Shown piece by piece: positions 34,534 through 42,864 of a stretch of DNA of 64,000 nt. The translations under genes were made by a program, and so were the position numbers. Position 1 is the first letter of the stretch; each line of letters begins with the position of its first letter. Source of the DNA: Brevinematales bacterium. Its GTDB lineage: Bacteria > Spirochaetota > Brevinematia > Brevinematales > Thermospiraceae. Below the pieces are notes generated by a model. It had not been told where the DNA came from. It did not search any database and was given only the letters and a program-made list of their open reading frames with translations. Location: assembly GCA_026417555.1 (NCBI GenBank), contig JAOADA010000002.1:1-64000 (forward strand), written 5' to 3'.

Positions 34534-35889
34534 ATGAAACGATGGTTTTGGGTGGCTACGGGTGTTCTCCTCGGCATTTCCGGGGTATTTGCCCAGGAAA
34601 ATGCTGAGATAACAAAAACCCTTTCCGTAGCCCTTGATACGGTATGGGTACTTCTCACCGGGCTTCTTGTATTCTTTATGAATACAGGGTTTGCCATGGT
34701 GGAAGCAGGATTGGCTCGGGCCAAGAACACAGTGAACATTCTTGCCAAGAACTTCATTGTGTTTGCCCTTGCCTCTCTGGCATATTGGGTGATGGGATGG
34801 GGTCTCATGTTCGGTGATGGAAATGGCTTTATGGGACTCACCAACATCTTCTTTGCCAATGGTGGTGTAGATGAGGGCTACAGTGCCATAAGCTGGACCC
34901 AAGTCCCCTTCTGGGCCAAATTTTTCTTCCAGCTAGTGTTTGCCGGCACAGCAGCCACTATTGTCTCGGGAGCTGTAGCAGAGAGGATCAAGTTTCTCTC
35001 CTTTCTCATCTTTTCTCTTGTCCTTGTTGCGGTGGTGTACCCCATTGTAGGACACTGGATATGGGGAGGAGGATGGCTCCAACAGCTCGGGATGTGGGAT
35101 TTTGCCGGTTCGACGGTAGTGCATTCTGTCGGTGGCTGGGCGGCTTTGGCTGGGGTACTTTTATTGGGGCCACGAACAGGGAAATATCGAGCGGATGGAA
35201 GTATCCAACCCATTATGGGGCATAACCTCTCCCTTGTGACCTTGGGAGGGCTCATCCTGTGGTTTGGATGGTTTGGGTTCAACCCTGGTTCGACGATGGC
35301 TGTTGGTGACGGAAAAGCTATTGCTCATATCTTTGTCACTACAAATACCGCTGCCATTATGGCCATCCTGAGTGCTACCATCACCTCGTGGCTGATCCAA
35401 GGGAAACCCGATCTCACCATGCTGGTGAATGGAGCTTTGGCAGGACTCGTGGCTATTACTGCCGGGTGTGCCTTTGTAAGTGTCTCTTCGGCAGCCATTA
35501 TAGGACTCATTGCGGGGCTCCTGGTCGTCCTGAGTGTGATTGCTTTTGACAAACTCAGAATTGATGATCCAGTAGGGGCTCTCTCTGTTCACCTTGTGAA
35601 TGGAATATTTGGTACCATTGCCGTAGGGCTTTTCGCCGAGAATGGGATCACGGGTGCCGAAACAGGCAACGGGCTCTTCTTCGGCGGTGGAATGACACTT
35701 TTGCTCCATCAGATCCTCGGGGTGTTGATGGTAGGAGCCTTTGTGTTCACCGTTGCCTTGATCATCTGGGCTATTCTCCACAAAACCCTGGGCATTCGAG
35801 TCAGCCGAGACGAAGAACTCTTGGGGCTTGATCTCGGTGAACATGGCCAGGAAGCCTACCCTGATTTCCAAGGCTTCCTCACGAAGTAA
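34534..35889 (+). CDS. amtB: Ammonium transporter
   Basis: A 451-residue Amt/Rh channel with a cleavable signal sequence (ending GVFAQ) and eleven membrane helices. The twin pore histidines are seen in VVHSVGGWAAL and LSVHLVNGIFG, the external gate aromatics in the early AYWVMGWGLMFG region, and the family signature in FKLxxx-like WFGWFGFNPGS. It brings ammonium into the cell under nitrogen limitation. AAGGAGG precedes ATG. It is co-transcribed with glnK, 12 bases downstream, whose product normally blocks the channel by inserting its T-loop. Confidence 0.96.
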   Translation: MKRWFWVATGVLLGISGVFAQENAEITKTLSVALDTVWVLLTGLLVFFMNTGFAMVEAGLARAKNTVNILAKNFIVFALASLAYWVMGWGLMFGDGNGFMGLTNIFFANGGVDEGYSAISWTQVPFWAKFFFQLVFAGTAATIVSGAVAERIKFLSFLIFSLVLVAVVYPIVGHWIWGGGWLQQLGMWDFAGSTVVHSVGGWAALAGVLLLGPRTGKYRADGSIQPIMGHNLSLVTLGGLILWFGWFGFNPGSTMAVGDGKAIAHIFVTTNTAAIMAILSATITSWLIQGKPDLTMLVNGALAGLVAITAGCAFVSVSSAAIIGLIAGLLVVLSVIAFDKLRIDDPVGALSVHLVNGIFGTIAVGLFAENGITGAETGNGLFFGGGMTLLLHQILGVLMVGAFVFTVALIIWAILHKTLGIRVSRDEELLGLDLGEHGQEAYPDFQGFLTK

Positions 35890-35901
35890 AGGAGGCATAG
35901 T

Positions 35902-36243
35902 ATGAAGTGGATTATAGCCATTATTCGGCCTGAAAAACTCACCGATGTCAAACAGGCCCTTGCCAATGCAGGGGTAGGCAAGATGACAGTCACCAACGTT
36001 ATTGGGTGTGGTCAACAAGGCGGTTATACCGAAACATATCGTGGAGTGGAGACAGAAATCAACCTCATCAAAAAGGTTAAACTTGAAATTGCCGTGAACG
36101 ACAACTTTGTGGATATCACCATCCGTACCATTATGGACACGGCCTTCACAGGAAAGATTGGTGATGGGAAGATTTTTGTTCTCCCTCTTGAACGGTGCAT
36201 CAGAGTACGCACCGAAGAAGAAGGCCCAGAAGCTATAGGATAG
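35902..36243 (+). CDS. glnK: PII nitrogen regulatory protein GlnK, Tyr51 replaced
   Basis: A 113-residue PII trimer subunit. It aligns without gaps to E. coli GlnB over the first 51 residues: [20 protein letters not shown], then [16 protein letters not shown], with the B-loop [11 protein letters not shown] and the C-terminal [10 protein letters not shown]. The T-loop reads [11 protein letters not shown], so position 51, the usual uridylylated Tyr, is Thr; Tyr46 is kept. It therefore probably signals through ATP/ADP and 2-oxoglutarate binding without uridylylation, though Thr51 could be phosphorylated. It lies 12 bases after amtB, and a strong terminator follows. Confidence 0.94.
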   Translation: MKWIIAIIRPEKLTDVKQALANAGVGKMTVTNVIGCGQQGGYTETYRGVETEINLIKKVKLEIAVNDNFVDITIRTIMDTAFTGKIGDGKIFVLPLERCIRVRTEEEGPEAIG

Positions 36244-36261
36244 TCCTGCCTGCACCCCTAC

Positions 36262-36298
36262 GAGCCATCCAGAAATATCTGGATGGCTCTCTTTTTTT
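36262..36298 (+). terminator. Terminator of amtB-glnK
   Basis: Perfect 11-base-pair stem GAGCCATCCAG/CTGGATGGCTC (36262-36272, 36279-36289) with a six-base loop, then TCTTTTTTT. Confidence 0.9.
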
Positions 36299-36323
36299 GC
36301 AGAGAAAAAAACATACAAGAAAG

Positions 36324-36896
36324 CTACAGTTCATTCATGAGACGACGTTTCTCAGTTTCAATGATGGTCTGGTTTGTGATTAAGAAGATGATATTGCTCA
36401 ACTCTGTATTCATCTTTTTCATAAGCACATAGTCATACACCTTGACAGTTGAAGGTGCCTCAAGTTGAAGTCTCACATCAATTTCCCCATTCTCTCCCCG
36501 TGTGCCATTGGTAAGAATCCCATACCATGCCGCAAAGGTAGCGGTACGGATAGACGCCTTTCCATAGATGTCCTCTAATTTTTCCGCCAAGGAAAGATAA
36601 TCAAAATAGTTAGAATTGTATTCGATGGTAATATGAAAACAGACATTCGAGTAAAACTGCATATAAAGGTTGTTGATAAAGGGCTTATAGGTGGCCTTAA
36701 GAATAAAAGGAGTTTGTTCATTGATCTTGCCAAAGAAGCGTGATTCGTCGATCTTGAAATCCTCGCTTCGGCTGATGATATCCTCCGCTTGCTGTTGGCT
36801 TTGTCCAAGCGTCAACCCCATGTAACTAAAATAACGCTTCTGTCCCACCAAAAGCAAAAGCCCCACACAAAGAAAAAAAGTATCTTTCCACCTCAT
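36324..36896 (-). CDS. Hypothetical membrane-anchored or exported protein
   Basis: A 190-residue protein with an N-terminal hydrophobic segment (FFLCVGLLLLVGQ) that could be a signal or anchor. The rest is a soluble alpha/beta domain containing LTLGQSQQQAEDIISRS, a strand pair around KATYKPFINNLYMQFYSNV, then YFDYLSLAEKLEDIYGKASI and APSTVKVYDYVLMKKMN. The 'lt..qs..~a.~ii' and 'l...l...YGka' elements resemble small periplasmic domains that compare expected and actual values, but I do not recognise the family. It starts four bases inside the stop of the upstream gene (ATGA), so both are one operon. Confidence 0.55.
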   Translation of the reverse strand: MRWKDTFFLCVGLLLLVGQKRYFSYMGLTLGQSQQQAEDIISRSEDFKIDESRFFGKINEQTPFILKATYKPFINNLYMQFYSNVCFHITIEYNSNYFDYLSLAEKLEDIYGKASIRTATFAAWYGILTNGTRGENGEIDVRLQLEAPSTVKVYDYVLMKKMNTELSNIIFLITNQTIIETEKRRLMNEL

Positions 36897-37381
36897 GCAC
36901 TAAACACCTCTAAATCACGACGAAGATGCTGAATCTTCTGAATGAGGCTTTTGAGCTCACGATTTTCTCGCTCAAGGGATTCCTGCACTACAGGAGAGGG
37001 TTCCATATCGTTAAGTGCCGTCAGAGATTTTTCAAGGTAGGCAATACGCTCTTCATACTCCTTGATCTGTTTGAGAATAGCAAGCTTTGTCTCTTCAGAG
37101 AGGGCATTTTGTTGATTTTTGTTTTCAAGGGCATGACAGGCAACCCGGGCTGTCTCTCGTACATAGGGTGGCTCATTTCCATCCTCCGCAAGTTGCCGAA
37201 AATAAAAAAGAAGTGCCTTTTCGTGTTGTTCTGGGGTGATAACCCCATTCCGGAGAAGAATATAGCCTATAGGTTCGGTGTAATTCGTGGTTTGTATGTT
37301 ATACTCCTGTTCCTCAAGAGCCATCTGAAGTTGTTTTTCGGAGATCATCTGAAGATGAAGAAGAACCTCGCCAAATTTCAT
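36893..37381 (-). CDS. Hypothetical protein with PilB/GspE N-terminal-like domain and coiled coil
   Basis: A 162-residue protein. Residues 1-60 (MKFGEVLLHLQMISEKQLQM, then GYILLRNGVITPEQHEKAL) match the T2SSE_N or MshEN-like repeat 'lGeiLvk.g.it..ql..al...' found at the N-terminus of pilus and secretion ATPases. The C-terminal 70 residues are a coiled coil. There is no ATPase domain, so it is a stand-alone version that could bind a partner or c-di-GMP. It is the first gene of a two-gene unit with its own promoter and a GGAGG ribosome site. Confidence 0.55.
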   Translation of the reverse strand: MKFGEVLLHLQMISEKQLQMALEEQEYNIQTTNYTEPIGYILLRNGVITPEQHEKALLFYFRQLAEDGNEPPYVRETARVACHALENKNQQNALSEETKLAILKQIKEYEERIAYLEKSLTALNDMEPSPVVQESLERENRELKSLIQKIQHLRRDLEVFSA

Positions 37382-37398
37382 ACCTCGCCTCCTGATAG

Positions 37399-37427
37399 GG
37401 TATATAGTTCATCGGCAAAAGTATCAA
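37399..37427 (-). promoter_or_regulatory. Promoter of the MshEN-like gene
   Basis: TTGATA (37422-37427), 17-base spacer, TATACC (37399-37404), minus strand; the -10 matches consensus in four of six positions. Confidence 0.5.
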
Positions 37428-37543
37428 AATATTGAGAAACTCCAAGAGGCTTCATGGGAGAACCCCCTCCATCCCCACACTTTTTTTGGTGGCTTTTCCA
37501 AAAATGAGCCCTTTGTTCTCTTTTTCCGGTTTTTTGCTGGAAG

Positions 37544-37572
37544 TTGACACCAGAGGGTGAGCCGGTTATAAT
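37544..37572 (+). promoter_or_regulatory. Consensus vegetative promoter of pdxJ-pfkB-nadD
   Basis: TTGACA (37544-37549), 17-base spacer, TATAAT (37567-37572): a perfect match in both boxes. GGAGG and ATG follow about 30 bases downstream. Confidence 0.9.
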
Positions 37573-37604
37573 ACATATGATTCTCATGATACTGGAGGCT
37601 TTTC

Positions 37605-38342
37605 ATGCTCTTTCTTGGTGTCAATATCGACCATGTCGCTACTCTTCGTCAGGTACGATTAGCCACGTATCCTGATCCTGTGGCAATTGTTCCACTCATC
37701 GAAAAAGCAGGTGCCCACGGAATCACTGTGCACCTTCGAGAGGATAGGCGCCATATTCAAGATCAGGATGTACGTCGACTGAGAGAGTGTATTACTACAC
37801 GATTAAACCTTGAATTGGCTCTCAATGAGGAGATTATTCGTATTGCTCTTGAGGTAAAGCCTGACGAGGTGTGTCTTGTACCAGAAAGACGATCAGAACT
37901 CACCACAGAAGGAGGGCTCGATGTAGTCTCCCAGAAAGAAATGATCTCCAGAGTAGTGACACGATTTCATGAGAAAGGCATAAAAACAAGCCTCTTCATT
38001 GATCCTGACATTTCTCAGATTGAAGCTGCTATGCAAACACACACAGATATGGTAGAACTCCACACTGGTCAATATGCTGAAAGTACAGGGAGTATAAGAG
38101 AAAAAGAATATAGAAGACTTTGTGAAGGAGCCAAGCTTGCAGCCTCCCTTGGGCTTCAGGTCAATGCTGGTCATGGGCTTAACTATGAAAACACGGAGAA
38201 AATAGCCCACATACCAGAACTCCACACCCTCAACATTGGACACGCCATTGTAGCCCGTGCCCTTTTTGTCGGAATGGAAGCGGCCGTTCGAGAAATGCTT
38301 GCCATCATGCAAAAGGCCAGAAATAAGGGAGAAAATCTATGA
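37605..38342 (+). CDS. pdxJ: Pyridoxine 5'-phosphate synthase
   Basis: A 245-residue TIM-barrel enzyme that condenses 1-deoxyxylulose 5-phosphate with 3-amino-2-oxopropyl phosphate to pyridoxine 5'-phosphate. Motifs: GVNIDHVATLRQVR with YPDPV at the N-terminus, ITVHLREDRRHIQDQD, CLVPERRSELTTEGGLD and the C-terminal NAGHGLNYEN and NIGHAIVARA phosphate-binding loops. Length is typical. Its stop overlaps the kinase start by four bases. Confidence 0.95.
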   Translation: MLFLGVNIDHVATLRQVRLATYPDPVAIVPLIEKAGAHGITVHLREDRRHIQDQDVRRLRECITTRLNLELALNEEIIRIALEVKPDEVCLVPERRSELTTEGGLDVVSQKEMISRVVTRFHEKGIKTSLFIDPDISQIEAAMQTHTDMVELHTGQYAESTGSIREKEYRRLCEGAKLAASLGLQVNAGHGLNYENTEKIAHIPELHTLNIGHAIVARALFVGMEAAVREMLAIMQKARNKGENL

Positions 38343-39292
38343 TAGATGTGGTATGTTTGGGAGAGATCCTCATAGATATGACGCCCCGACAGGATCATCA
38401 GCGTACTTTTTATGAGCCCAATCCAGGAGGGGCTCCTGCCAATGTTGCTGTTGCCATTGCTCGATTAGGGAAAAAAGCTGCCTTTGTGGGGAGTGTAGGT
38501 GATGACTTTTTTGGACAATTTTTGAGAGAAACTCTTCTCGCCCATCACGTAGATATCCGCTGTCTCCACACAACTCACAAGGCCCCCACTACCCTTGCCT
38601 TTGTTCACCTGGATGGACAGGGAGAGAGAAGTTTCAGTTTTTATCGTAGCCCGGGAGCGGACCTTTTTCTTCCCTGGGGAAGACAGGAACAAGCCCTCAT
38701 CGCAGAAAGTCGCCTCTTTCATTTTGGTTCCCTTTCTATGACCACCCCTTATGGAAGAAAAATCACCCGAAAGGCCCTTGAGTACGCAAAAAAGAAAGGC
38801 AAGATCATCTCCTTTGATCCAAACCTTCGTCCCTCATTGTGGAAAAACCTCACAGAGGCCAAAAAAACTATTCTCTCCGTTCTCCCCCATATCCATATTC
38901 TCAAGGTTTCCGAAGAGGAACTGTCTTTCCTCTCTGGAAAAGCACACCTTCAAGAGGGAATAAGCTGGGCCCAAAGGCTTGCTCTCCCTTTCGTGATTAT
39001 CACCCGAGGAAAGGAAGGGGTCATATGTCTTCACCAAGGCACCCTTCTTTCTTCAAGTATCTACGAGGTAGAAGTTATCGATACCACAGGGGCAGGAGAT
39101 GCATTTGTCGGAGGATTTCTTTCAAGACTCCTCGAAGAAAATGATCCCTGTTCTCCTTCTCGAGAAAGACTCCTGGCGCATCTCAGGTATGCCTCCGCCG
39201 TGGCCGCCCTCACCGTGTCCAGAAGGGGAGCTATACCCGCTCTCCCCTCTCACAGCGAGGTAGAAAATTTCATGGCATCCTCTCGCCAGTAA
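38339..39292 (+). CDS. PfkB-family sugar kinase (fructokinase-like)
   Basis: A 317-residue ribokinase-fold kinase. The N-terminal VCLGEILIDM, the PfkB signature 1 region PGGAPANVAVAIARLG, GDDFFGQ, and signature 2 DTTGAGDAFVGGFL with the catalytic Asp are present. Overall similarity is to bacterial fructokinases (GEILIDM, ISFDPNLRPSLW). Substrate specificity among fructose and related sugars cannot be fixed. It overlaps pdxJ by four bases (ATGA), but no functional link with vitamin B6 is evident apart from a shared operon; pyridoxal kinases are distant members of the same fold. Confidence 0.85.
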   Translation: MIDVVCLGEILIDMTPRQDHQRTFYEPNPGGAPANVAVAIARLGKKAAFVGSVGDDFFGQFLRETLLAHHVDIRCLHTTHKAPTTLAFVHLDGQGERSFSFYRSPGADLFLPWGRQEQALIAESRLFHFGSLSMTTPYGRKITRKALEYAKKKGKIISFDPNLRPSLWKNLTEAKKTILSVLPHIHILKVSEEELSFLSGKAHLQEGISWAQRLALPFVIITRGKEGVICLHQGTLLSSSIYEVEVIDTTGAGDAFVGGFLSRLLEENDPCSPSRERLLAHLRYASAVAALTVSRRGAIPALPSHSEVENFMASSRQ

Positions 39293-39301
39293 TCCACCGT
39301 T

Positions 39302-39961
39302 ATGAAAAACATAGGAATCTTTGGGAGTGCTTTTCATCCCCCTCATCAGGGACACTCCACTCTTGTAAAAACAGCACAGTCATTTCTTCACCTGGATGAG
39401 ATTCTCTTTGTCCCCACCAAGATTCCCCCTCATAAAACGCTTGTCGAATTGTGGGGATACGAAATACGGGTCCTTCTGGCATGTGTAGCCTTCTCCCTCG
39501 AAAGCCCACAAGAAATCCAAAAGCGAATGCTCTCTCTTCCCGCATTCCACGGAAAAGATCTCTCTAGGTTTCTCTCTCTGTATAAAGAACAGTATCACCC
39601 TGTGAAAGGATGGAAACTCTGGGAGGCAGAAAAAGAAAGAGAAGGTCCCTCTTATACTATCGATACCTTGCGAGAATACCACTCCCTTTTCCCAGACCAT
39701 AAGGTTTTTCTTCTCATTGGACAAGATCAGGCCTCGGTCTTTCACACCTGGAAAGAGTACCAGCGTATTTTTGACCTTGCCACAGTCTGCGTGGCTACTC
39801 GTCCATACTCATCATCTCTGCCACCTCTCCCTTTTGTACACCTTCCCCCCTTTGAGGAGAACATCTCCTCCTCTACCCTTCGAGAGGCATGGCTCAGGGG
39901 AAACTCTCTTCAGGGGCTTGTCCCCCCCCCTGTCGAGACTCTGCTAGAGATGCTCCGTTAA
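39302..39961 (+). CDS. nadD: Nicotinate-nucleotide adenylyltransferase
   Basis: A 219-residue nucleotidyltransferase making deamido-NAD from nicotinate mononucleotide. It has the GxFxPxHxGH motif as GSAFHPPHQGH, FVPTKIPPHK, SYTIDTLREY, LLIGQDQASVFHTWKEY and the C-terminal ISSSTLRE (ISSTxIR) motif. A stretch of about 25 residues around 75-105 is longer than usual. It is the third gene of the pdxJ operon. Its stop codon shares the palindrome TTAA with the convergent lysC stop. Confidence 0.9.
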   Translation: MKNIGIFGSAFHPPHQGHSTLVKTAQSFLHLDEILFVPTKIPPHKTLVELWGYEIRVLLACVAFSLESPQEIQKRMLSLPAFHGKDLSRFLSLYKEQYHPVKGWKLWEAEKEREGPSYTIDTLREYHSLFPDHKVFLLIGQDQASVFHTWKEYQRIFDLATVCVATRPYSSSLPPLPFVHLPPFEENISSSTLREAWLRGNSLQGLVPPPVETLLEMLR

Positions 39962-41166
39962 CCAATAAAACGGGCATGAAGCACTTGCACGGCCTTTTCC
40001 ACAAGTTCCTTACGGATGACCACAGAGATTTTAATCTCAGAGGTGGAGATCATCTCGATGTTTATGTTGTTTTTTGCCAGCTCATCAAAAACAGCAGCAG
40101 CCACACCAAAAGTGGTTTTCATCCCGATGCCCACCACAGATACAATCCCAATATTCTCATCGTATTCTACACCTGAGGCCCCAATTTCTTTTTGGACCTC
40201 TTTCATCACCTCTTTGGCATCGTTGAGGTCTGTGGCCAAAATAGTAAAAGCAATCTCACTCTTGCCGTCATGCCCAACCGATTGAACAATCATATTGACA
40301 TTGATTTTACTCTCTGCCAAGCGCTGAAAGATCTTTGCTGCTACCCCGGGTTTGTCAGGAACCCCTACAATACTGATACGCACCTCGTCGGTTTTTTTGG
40401 CAATACCGGAAACCACCATGTTTTCCATACCCTGATACTCCTTGACTATAAGTGTTCCTTCGTTCTCCACGAAGGTAGAAAGTACCCGTAGAGGAACGTT
40501 ATATTTCATCGCAAACATGACTGAGCGATCATGAAGCACTTTTGCCCCCAGAGAAGCCAATTCCAACATCTCATCAAAAGTAATAACGTCATATTTTTTA
40601 GCGTGGGGGACTATGCGGGGATCTGCAGAGTACACACCATCCACATCCGTATAAATATCACATCTGTCAGCCTTGAGCGCAGCTGCCACAGCAACAGCTG
40701 TGGTATCAGAACCCCCTCGACCAAGAGTAGTGATGTTGAAGTTTTCATCGACCCCTTGAAAACCCGCCAAAACCACAATGTAACCTTCATCCAGAGCCCG
40801 ACGGATACGCGAAGTATCAATATCCAAGATCTTCGCCTTGGTATAGTCAGAAGTGGTTCTGATTCCCACCTGAAGAGCGTTGAAAGAGATGGCTTTTGCA
40901 CCAATATCATTGAGCGCAATAGCAAGCAAAGCAATAGAAATCTGTTCTCCTGTAGAAACCAACATATCCATCTCGCGTTTGTTGGGATTCGAGGTAATCT
41001 GTTTCCCAAGGTTAATAAGATAGTCGGTATTCCCACTCATCGCTGAGACTACCACCACCACCTCATGCCCTGCCTCTCGCGTCGCTTTCACCTTTTTGGC
41101 TACGTTCTTGATGCGTTCGATATCACCAACAGACGTCCCTCCAAACTTTTGGACAATCAGTGCCAC
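39958..41166 (-). CDS. lysC: Aspartokinase
   Basis: A 402-residue single-function aspartate kinase, the first step to lysine, threonine, methionine and diaminopimelate. It starts ALIVQKFGGTSVGDIERI and has VVVSAMSGNTDYL, TLGRGGSDTTAVAVA, IYTDVDGVYSADPRIV, then two ACT domains (VSIVGVPDKPG-like VRISIVGVPDKPGVAAKIF, then GIVSVVGIGMK) for feedback control. GTG 41166 is chosen because AAGGAG lies six bases before it and the promoter ends at 41200; the longer frame from 41388 begins beyond the promoter. There is no lysine riboswitch in the short leader. Confidence 0.95.
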   Translation of the reverse strand: MALIVQKFGGTSVGDIERIKNVAKKVKATREAGHEVVVVVSAMSGNTDYLINLGKQITSNPNKREMDMLVSTGEQISIALLAIALNDIGAKAISFNALQVGIRTTSDYTKAKILDIDTSRIRRALDEGYIVVLAGFQGVDENFNITTLGRGGSDTTAVAVAAALKADRCDIYTDVDGVYSADPRIVPHAKKYDVITFDEMLELASLGAKVLHDRSVMFAMKYNVPLRVLSTFVENEGTLIVKEYQGMENMVVSGIAKKTDEVRISIVGVPDKPGVAAKIFQRLAESKINVNMIVQSVGHDGKSEIAFTILATDLNDAKEVMKEVQKEIGASGVEYDENIGIVSVVGIGMKTTFGVAAAVFDELAKNNINIEMISTSEIKISVVIRKELVEKAVQVLHARFIG

Positions 41167-41199
41167 CGCTTTCTCCTTACAGCAAAATAGAATAGTGCT

Positions 41200-41228
41200 A
41201 TTGTAAAGCAGAGAAAAAATTTTTTCAA
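41200..41228 (-). promoter_or_regulatory. Vegetative promoter of lysC
   Basis: TTGAAA (41223-41228), 17-base spacer, TACAAT (41200-41205), minus strand. The leader is about 25 bases. Confidence 0.7.
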
Positions 41229-41395
41229 ACATTCTTTTGCCACTGATGAGGATACCCTCTTCTCTACACAAGAAGCACATCCCCAAAAAACACACGCCTG
41301 ATTTCTCCTTTGTAGGCTGGATGCTCTTGTTTTTCAGAAAGAGGTGGTGGAAGTGGAAAACACGAAAAATATCCCAGAGGGGGAACAAGGCCCTT

Positions 41396-41958
41396 TCACT
41401 TCTTCTTTATCGACTCTATATACTTCTTCACCTCTTCAGGATTTTCTGGGTCAAAGTTTACAGGGTCAAACACTATACGCTTGGCCTTGTTGAGACAATA
41501 GTTGGAGATGGCTTTGTTTATTCTATTGTAATACATTTCTTTTGTATCCCCAGCAATAAAATTAAATAATAGGTAATCAACTTTATCTATTCTCTTGTTA
41601 TAGCCCTGAGAGATCCATTCTTCCTACTTTTCCTTCAATAAGTTTTAAATCCTTCAGTTGATACCAGCCACAGACAGCCCCCAACCTTCGTTCAAGTGCA
41701 AGCAATGTCATAGTGCTATGGACAGGCCGTCCTCTCGAGATCTTCTCCGCTTGCAGATACCCCCATCGCTTTAAGATATGCATACTGATCCAGATGTACT
41801 CCTTCATGCATTGCCGTAGCCGTATACCAGGCAAGTTTGGCTTTCATCTGTGGGTCTTTCTCCTTACAGGAGAGCTTCTTTGTTCAGCCTTATAGTCTTC
41901 CCATCCTCGCCAGCATATCCATAGTTTCCATCCCCCAGGGGCTATTTCTCCGCCATGT
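41396..41958 (-). pseudogene. Decayed gene with HExxH metallopeptidase-like motif
   Basis: No single frame is open, but the minus strand shows protein-like segments in successive frames. They read, in order: GNYGYAGEDGKTIRLNKEALL then stop; KEKDPQMKAKLAWYTATAMH continuing EGVHLDQYAYLKAMGV; LERRLGAVCGWYQLKDLKLI; and EEWISQGYNKRIDKVDYLLF, ending VNFDPENPEEVKKYIESIKK. The shift between the first two occurs at the TAA near 41865. The AMHEGVH segment fits the HExxH zinc-protease motif, and the overall style resembles metallopeptidase-type toxin or effector domains at the ends of large exported proteins. At least three disruptions make it non-functional. The short segment of 78 codons at 41598-41834 mixes the frames and is not a gene by itself. 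Confidence 0.5.
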
Positions 41959-41986
41959 ATTCTACCATAGCCTATCAGGTTGTCAA
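41959..41986 (-). promoter_or_regulatory. Promoter-like sequence before the pseudogene
   Basis: TTGACA (41981-41986), 16-base spacer, TAGAAT (41959-41964), minus strand. It may be a surviving promoter of the decayed gene or chance. Confidence 0.35.
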
Positions 41987-42048
41987 GGGGGAATTTTTCT
42001 CATCATGTCTCAGATTAGCAAAAAAGGGAAAGAGTCAAGAAAGGCGGG

Positions 42049-42864
42049 TTATTTTCCCCCGAAGAAATGCACCTTGGCATATCGACGAAGCCCACGGGGA
42101 TCGGATTCCTTCATTTTGAGAAAAATCTCTTTTGCCTCTTGTCCACATCCCTTTGGGAAAACCTGTTCCTGACTATCAAACCAATCTAAAAAAAGCTTTC
42201 TGGCAATGAGAGACGCTGCTCCTACCGCAGGATAGCGTTCAGCATGTGTTTCGAGAATAAGTTTTCCTGGAGATATCTGAGAAAGCAAGTGATAGACATG
42301 TGTTTCTTGAGTATAAGCGTCCACTACCACCTCATCCCATGTTCCTTCAAATCGACGAAGAAGATCTTCATACCCAAGGGTCAGAATCGTATTAAGATTG
42401 TGATAGTGCTCATAGAGTTCATTGTACGCCTCTGGACTCCAGACAAGCTCTTCTACCTGGCATAAACAACGTATCTCTCCATACCACTGTCTCAGCTGAT
42501 TAAGTGAGGCCTTTTTGCTCTCTGAGATCCCAAGCATTTGGAGCTTAACAATATTTTCCTTCGGAACACCTACGGCTACCATAACGAGTGGCCCAAAAAC
42601 ATCGCCCTTTCCACACTCATCACACCCTATTTGGGAAAAAACCCCCTCCAGAAATTTCTCCACCTCATTGAGGAAAGTCTGAAGAGAGAGCTCATCCCCT
42701 TGAAGAACCAAGCGTCCACTGGTATAAAGAGAAACCGTCATCCCTTTCCCAACAGCCTGCCAATATCCATATTGGAGAGATCGAAAGGAAAAACCTGCTT
42801 CCTCAAGAGTATTTCGCAAGAGGGGTTCTTTCTGAACCGGAAAGTTAATCGCATGAGAGGCCAT
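42049..42864 (-). CDS. rnhC: Ribonuclease HIII
   Basis: A 271-residue RNase H type 2 enzyme with the N-terminal substrate-binding extension of HIII (about residues 1-75, QYGYWQAVGKGMTVSLYTSG). The catalytic core begins IGCDECGKGDVFGPLV, with the DExGKGD catalytic Asp-Glu, then VVVDAYTQE and ERYPAVGAASLIARKLF with further acidic and Lys residues. It removes RNA from RNA-DNA hybrids. The usual Ser in DESGKGD is Cys. ATG 42864 shares one base with the stop of the SufB-like gene (TGATG). Confidence 0.88.
   Translation of the reverse strand: MASHAINFPVQKEPLLRNTLEEAGFSFRSLQYGYWQAVGKGMTVSLYTSGRLVLQGDELSLQTFLNEVEKFLEGVFSQIGCDECGKGDVFGPLVMVAVGVPKENIVKLQMLGISESKKASLNQLRQWYGEIRCLCQVEELVWSPEAYNELYEHYHNLNTILTLGYEDLLRRFEGTWDEVVVDAYTQETHVYHLLSQISPGKLILETHAERYPAVGAASLIARKLFLDWFDSQEQVFPKGCGQEAKEIFLKMKESDPRGLRRYAKVHFFGGK

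Noticed and set aside
41167-41200. Lysine riboswitch before lysC
   Set aside because: The leader between promoter and GTG is about 25-30 bases, far too short.
41237-41569. 110-codon plus-strand open frame
   Set aside because: It crosses the lysC promoter and the antisense of the decayed gene; composition is not protein-like.
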